This document shows, in pieces, positions 61,252-64,000 of a stretch of DNA of 64,000 nt (positions are counted from its first letter, which is position 1; the number at the start of each line of letters is the position of its first letter). A program made the position numbers and the translations under genes. The stretch is from Balneola sp. (GTDB lineage Bacteria > Bacteroidota > Rhodothermia > Balneolales > Balneolaceae). The stretch spans positions 173,069 through 237,068 of the forward strand of contig JAEPPZ010000008.1 in NCBI GenBank assembly GCA_017640785.1, in the 5' to 3' direction. Below the pieces are notes generated by a model. That model saw nothing but the letters and a program-made list of their open reading frames with translations. It did not search any database and had not been told where the DNA came from.

Positions 61252-62022
61252 ATGCTTTTACGATCAGCCCTTATCATTTTCTTCTTTTCCGTGTTTAACC
61301 CTGAAATAATAATGCGACATGATGTAGACGAATCCGAATACATCGCTTTAGCTGAAAATTATGCCGGCTCTGCGATCAGGCTTAATGCGGGATGTGGAAC
61401 ATTCATCCTTCCGAATGTGATCATCACTGCCGCTCATGTTGCTTCTGTTCCACAAATTGGAGACGATGTGACCGTTGATGGAACCAAATACGCTATTAAA
61501 AAGATCATTAATCATCCGGAATTCAATATGAACAGAAGTATTGCCAACGACATCACTATCATTATTCTTGAAGAAGATGTTCCCGGTGTTGAGCTGGCAA
61601 AACTCTATTACAATAATGACGAAGTTGGTAAGGAGATCATTTTTGCAGGAACAGGATGGGCAGGCACCGGCGATAAAGGAATGGTTGAAGGCTCGATCAA
61701 CAAAGACCGGAAAATGCGCGCTGCTCAAAACAGAGTAGATGGAGTTCGAGATGACGGTTTTATTCGTTTTACGTTTGATGCTCCTGATTCAGAAGATGCA
61801 TTGCCATTAGAGGGAATCAGTGGTCCGGGAGATAGTGGCGGTCCCGCTCTCTGGTTTGATGGCGATCAGGCATATATACTAGGTGTAAGTTCGCATCAAG
61901 ACGGCAGAGGAATGGGAAAACCGGAAGGTGTGTATAATGTCTACGAATTCTATACCAGAGTTTCAGAATTTACAGATTGGATTGAGACCGAATTAAAAAA
62001 CAACGATATCAATTTTAAATAG
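61252..62022 (+). CDS. Trypsin-like serine protease (S1 family), secreted
   Basis: A 256-aa protein with a hydrophobic N-terminal signal (about 1-18). Catalytic triad H62 (ITAAHVAS), D100 (ANDITIIIL) and S195 (GPGDSGGPAL). The order, spacing and motifs are those of S1 proteases; there is little pro-peptide. Its intergenic region is shared with the divergent M14 gene (147 bp), so both extracellular proteases may be regulated together. Confidence 0.9.
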   Translation: MLLRSALIIFFFSVFNPEIIMRHDVDESEYIALAENYAGSAIRLNAGCGTFILPNVIITAAHVASVPQIGDDVTVDGTKYAIKKIINHPEFNMNRSIANDITIIILEEDVPGVELAKLYYNNDEVGKEIIFAGTGWAGTGDKGMVEGSINKDRKMRAAQNRVDGVRDDGFIRFTFDAPDSEDALPLEGISGPGDSGGPALWFDGDQAYILGVSSHQDGRGMGKPEGVYNVYEFYTRVSEFTDWIETELKNNDINFK

Positions 62023-62035
62023 CTAAGGGCTTTAA

Positions 62036-64000
62036 TTAACTCTGGAAATCTTTATAGTTACTCGGTGATATTCCGTTTTGTTTTTTGAATACTTTGGTAA
62101 AGTAAGATTGTGAGCTAAAACCTGTTTTTTCTGCTATATCAGAAATGCTGAGCTCCGTTGATACAAGAAGTTTTTTAGCTTTTTGTAATCTGACCTTTTG
62201 AATATAATCAAGAATAGATTCATCATTATTCTTATCCCAACTTCTGTATAAACTGGATCTACTTATTTTAAATTCCTCTGCCAGCATTTGGGTGCTTAAC
62301 CTTTTATCTGAGTAATTCATGTCAATATATTCCCGAAAAAGATCTCTTTTTTCCAGTGGCTCAATACCTTCCAAAAGCTCTTTATTACCAGAGCTCATTC
62401 GGTCAACTCCGGTAAATTCTTCGTTAACAAATCGTTTTCTATACACAAGTATACATACACTTATAAAAAATAGGCCAATTATGAGTTGTAGAAATCGATT
62501 CTCATAAAAATATGGTTTGACTTCGAGCTCTAAAACTGAGGCTATTATTTTTTGAGGATCAGTACTCAAAAATATCTTAGCTGTTCCCGCTTTCAAATTT
62601 TCCAAATGAAGAACACCTGACTCATCTGGGCGTTGCCAGCTCCCTTTTTCATCTATTTTATACCAAATGCGATCAGTAAGATTATTGCTTAATGAAACAT
62701 GAGAAAACTCAACCTTAACATCTCTTCGTTTAGCGGGTAAATGAGCTACAAAACCATTTCCCGTCTTTTTAATCATTACATCTTCGGAAATATATACGTT
62801 GAAAGTATGTTTCTCGGTTTTTGAAAATTCCAAATCATACGGGTTGAATGAAACTATTCCGGATACATTTGAAAACCAGATTAAATCTTCTTCCTTATCA
62901 TAAAATCCTGTGCTTTGGGTCCCTCCATTAAATTCCCTATTGATAATACCATCTTTATCGTTATACCAGATCAATTCGGTCATTAATGTTTTGTTATCTG
63001 CACTGTAATTTAATCCTACTTCAGATACTCTGAGAAGCCCTTTGTTAGAAGAAATCCATAAATAACCTGCGGTATCTGCTACAATTCTATGATACCCTGC
63101 CGCTTTGACCCCTTCTTTTTTTCCAAGTTCAACAATTTCCGGAGATGTAATACTTTCTCCGATTAAATACCTTTGCAAACCTCCATTGTAAGACGCTGCC
63201 CATAATGTGTCTTTTTTACTGATGTAAACATCTCTAATATGTTTTGACGGTTCCGTAAGTCGGTTGCTTAAGAAGTAGAATCTTTGATCTCTCAGTAATA
63301 CCAAACCGTCATTAACTGTGCAAAAAATTAAATCGCTATTATATGGTGATTTTATAATTCTGGTGATATGTTTGATTGTTTTCCCATTCTTATCGAAATA
63401 TGTAGAAAACGCTGAGCCTTGCTTTATATATAACCCATCAATAGAACCAAACCACCAGCGTCCGTTTTCTCCTTCATAAAAAGCTTCCACTACATTTGTT
63501 CCCTTACCGAATAAAGGCCATAATTCATTTAACGCAGATATATTTTTTTCGGAAATAATTACCGGCGGATGACCCCATAGTGAAACAAGTAATGAGCTGT
63601 CAGCCAGCGGAGAAATCATACGAACTGTATTATTAGGTAGTGCACTGTTTCCTGCTTCGATCTGAGTGTTTTCTGTTTTATCCCATGTAAACACGCCGTT
63701 ATCAAAAGTTCCCGCCCACATTCTTCCATATCTGTCTTTTTCAATTGCGTAACTATTTGTTAGGATATTGCTGGAAAAGTTGTTGAAGTAATTCTTCTTG
63801 ATATGATATAGTCCATCATTAGATGTTGAAACCCATATATTTTGATGGGAATCTATATCTGCATCAATAATATTTGTTCGGGGTTCAAAAAGTTTTTTAC
63901 TCCCCAGCCAAACCCCGTCATCAGCAACTAATATCGTTCCGTATTTAGTTTCAAATATACTTTCGTACATTAAACCCTTTTCTGATTTCCCAAATTTATC
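62036..64000 (-). CDS. Propeller-YYY-TM-AraC one-component membrane regulator (5' end outside window)
   Basis: The reading frame is open to the window edge; the ATG at 63970 is internal or the true start lies further upstream. Visible part: two-component-regulator propeller blades (for example NIWVSTSNDGLYHIKKNYF, RMWAGTFDNGVFTWDKTE, YLWISSNKGLLRVSEV), then a Y_Y_Y-like beta domain (about 420-490), one membrane helix (QLIIGLFFISVCILVYRKRF), and a C-terminal AraC/XylS HTH (SDIAEKTGFSSQSYFTKVF). There is no histidine kinase or receiver. The layout suggests signal reading outside and DNA binding inside, in one chain. Confidence 0.85.
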   Translation of the reverse strand, partial: DKFGKSEKGLMYESIFETKYGTILVADDGVWLGSKKLFEPRTNIIDADIDSHQNIWVSTSNDGLYHIKKNYFNNFSSNILTNSYAIEKDRYGRMWAGTFDNGVFTWDKTENTQIEAGNSALPNNTVRMISPLADSSLLVSLWGHPPVIISEKNISALNELWPLFGKGTNVVEAFYEGENGRWWFGSIDGLYIKQGSAFSTYFDKNGKTIKHITRIIKSPYNSDLIFCTVNDGLVLLRDQRFYFLSNRLTEPSKHIRDVYISKKDTLWAASYNGGLQRYLIGESITSPEIVELGKKEGVKAAGYHRIVADTAGYLWISSNKGLLRVSEVGLNYSADNKTLMTELIWYNDKDGIINREFNGGTQSTGFYDKEEDLIWFSNVSGIVSFNPYDLEFSKTEKHTFNVYISEDVMIKKTGNGFVAHLPAKRRDVKVEFSHVSLSNNLTDRIWYKIDEKGSWQRPDESGVLHLENLKAGTAKIFLSTDPQKIIASVLELEVKPYFYENRFLQLIIGLFFISVCILVYRKRFVNEEFTGVDRMSSGNKELLEGIEPLEKRDLFREYIDMNYSDKRLSTQMLAEEFKISRSSLYRSWDKNNDESILDYIQKVRLQKAKKLLVSTELSISDIAEKTGFSSQSYFTKVFKKQNGISPSNYKDFQS

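Overview
This 64 kb window looks like chromosomal DNA of a low-GC, Gram-negative member of the Balneolota/Bacteroidota. The evidence is a PorX-type regulator of type IX secretion, a secreted protein with a type IX C-terminal sorting domain, a DUF4293 membrane protein, many lipoproteins with Bacteroidota-style lipoboxes, and LytTR/YehU-type two-component pairs. Balneolaceae is my best guess, but it is an inference from gene content. I see no phage, plasmid, CRISPR array or rRNA. One tRNA (Arg, anticodon TCG) is present.

Layout. 1-7526 (mostly +): tail of an AlbA_2-type protein, an IscA-like Fe-S carrier, ComEC, XseB, Dxs, a lipoprotein and QueA. 7527-7985 has no gene but holds a mosaic of REP-like palindromes. 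7986-15414 (mostly -): an outer-membrane barrel, tRNA-Arg, a LytTR regulator/LytS-type kinase/lipoprotein operon, an acidic protein, and a purine phosphorylase-DivIVA-YggS cluster with two small membrane coiled-coil proteins. 15608-17414 (+): Nif3-like protein and a zinc-ribbon family protein that has lost its cysteines. 17484-20856 (-): comEA-porX-tsaE-DUF3553-like-pnuC. 20946-28929: hydrolase, orphan receiver, EamA and DUF4293 proteins, an alpha-oxoamine synthase, a choice-of-anchor-B lipoprotein, and the paired TIGR03546/TIGR03545 genes. 28990-32595 (-): a 1201-residue secreted nuclease-like protein with three PKD-lamin-tail repeats, preceded by a promoter and a structured leader.

33467-42489 (mostly -): a broken REP-associated transposase; then a compact cluster of Kef-type antiporter, DsbA-like protein, UBP zinc finger, cyclic-nucleotide-domain histidine kinase and a receiver-FAD oxidoreductase fusion; then a quinone-detoxification-like hydrolase/dioxygenase pair behind a perfect 18-bp palindrome; then a pseudouridine synthase. 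42565-53372: cupin-membrane fusion, Ste24-like protease, VapBC-like pair overlapping a trans-sulfuration enzyme, SGNH protein, 2-oxo acid dehydrogenase E2, PanC-PanD and an SLC12-like cotransporter. 53475-64000: adaptor/MacB-like permease/TolC export set without its ATPase, TPR lipoprotein, M14 peptidase, trypsin-like protease, and a propeller-AraC membrane regulator cut by the window end.

The best candidate for an under-described system is the 34.1-40.0 kb cluster. It couples a cyclic-nucleotide-sensing kinase to a receiver-tethered flavoprotein that lacks the thioredoxin reductase cysteines, with a UBP finger and a K+/H+ antiporter in the same transcription direction. Most functional names here are from recognised family motifs and gene order. 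No database search was run.
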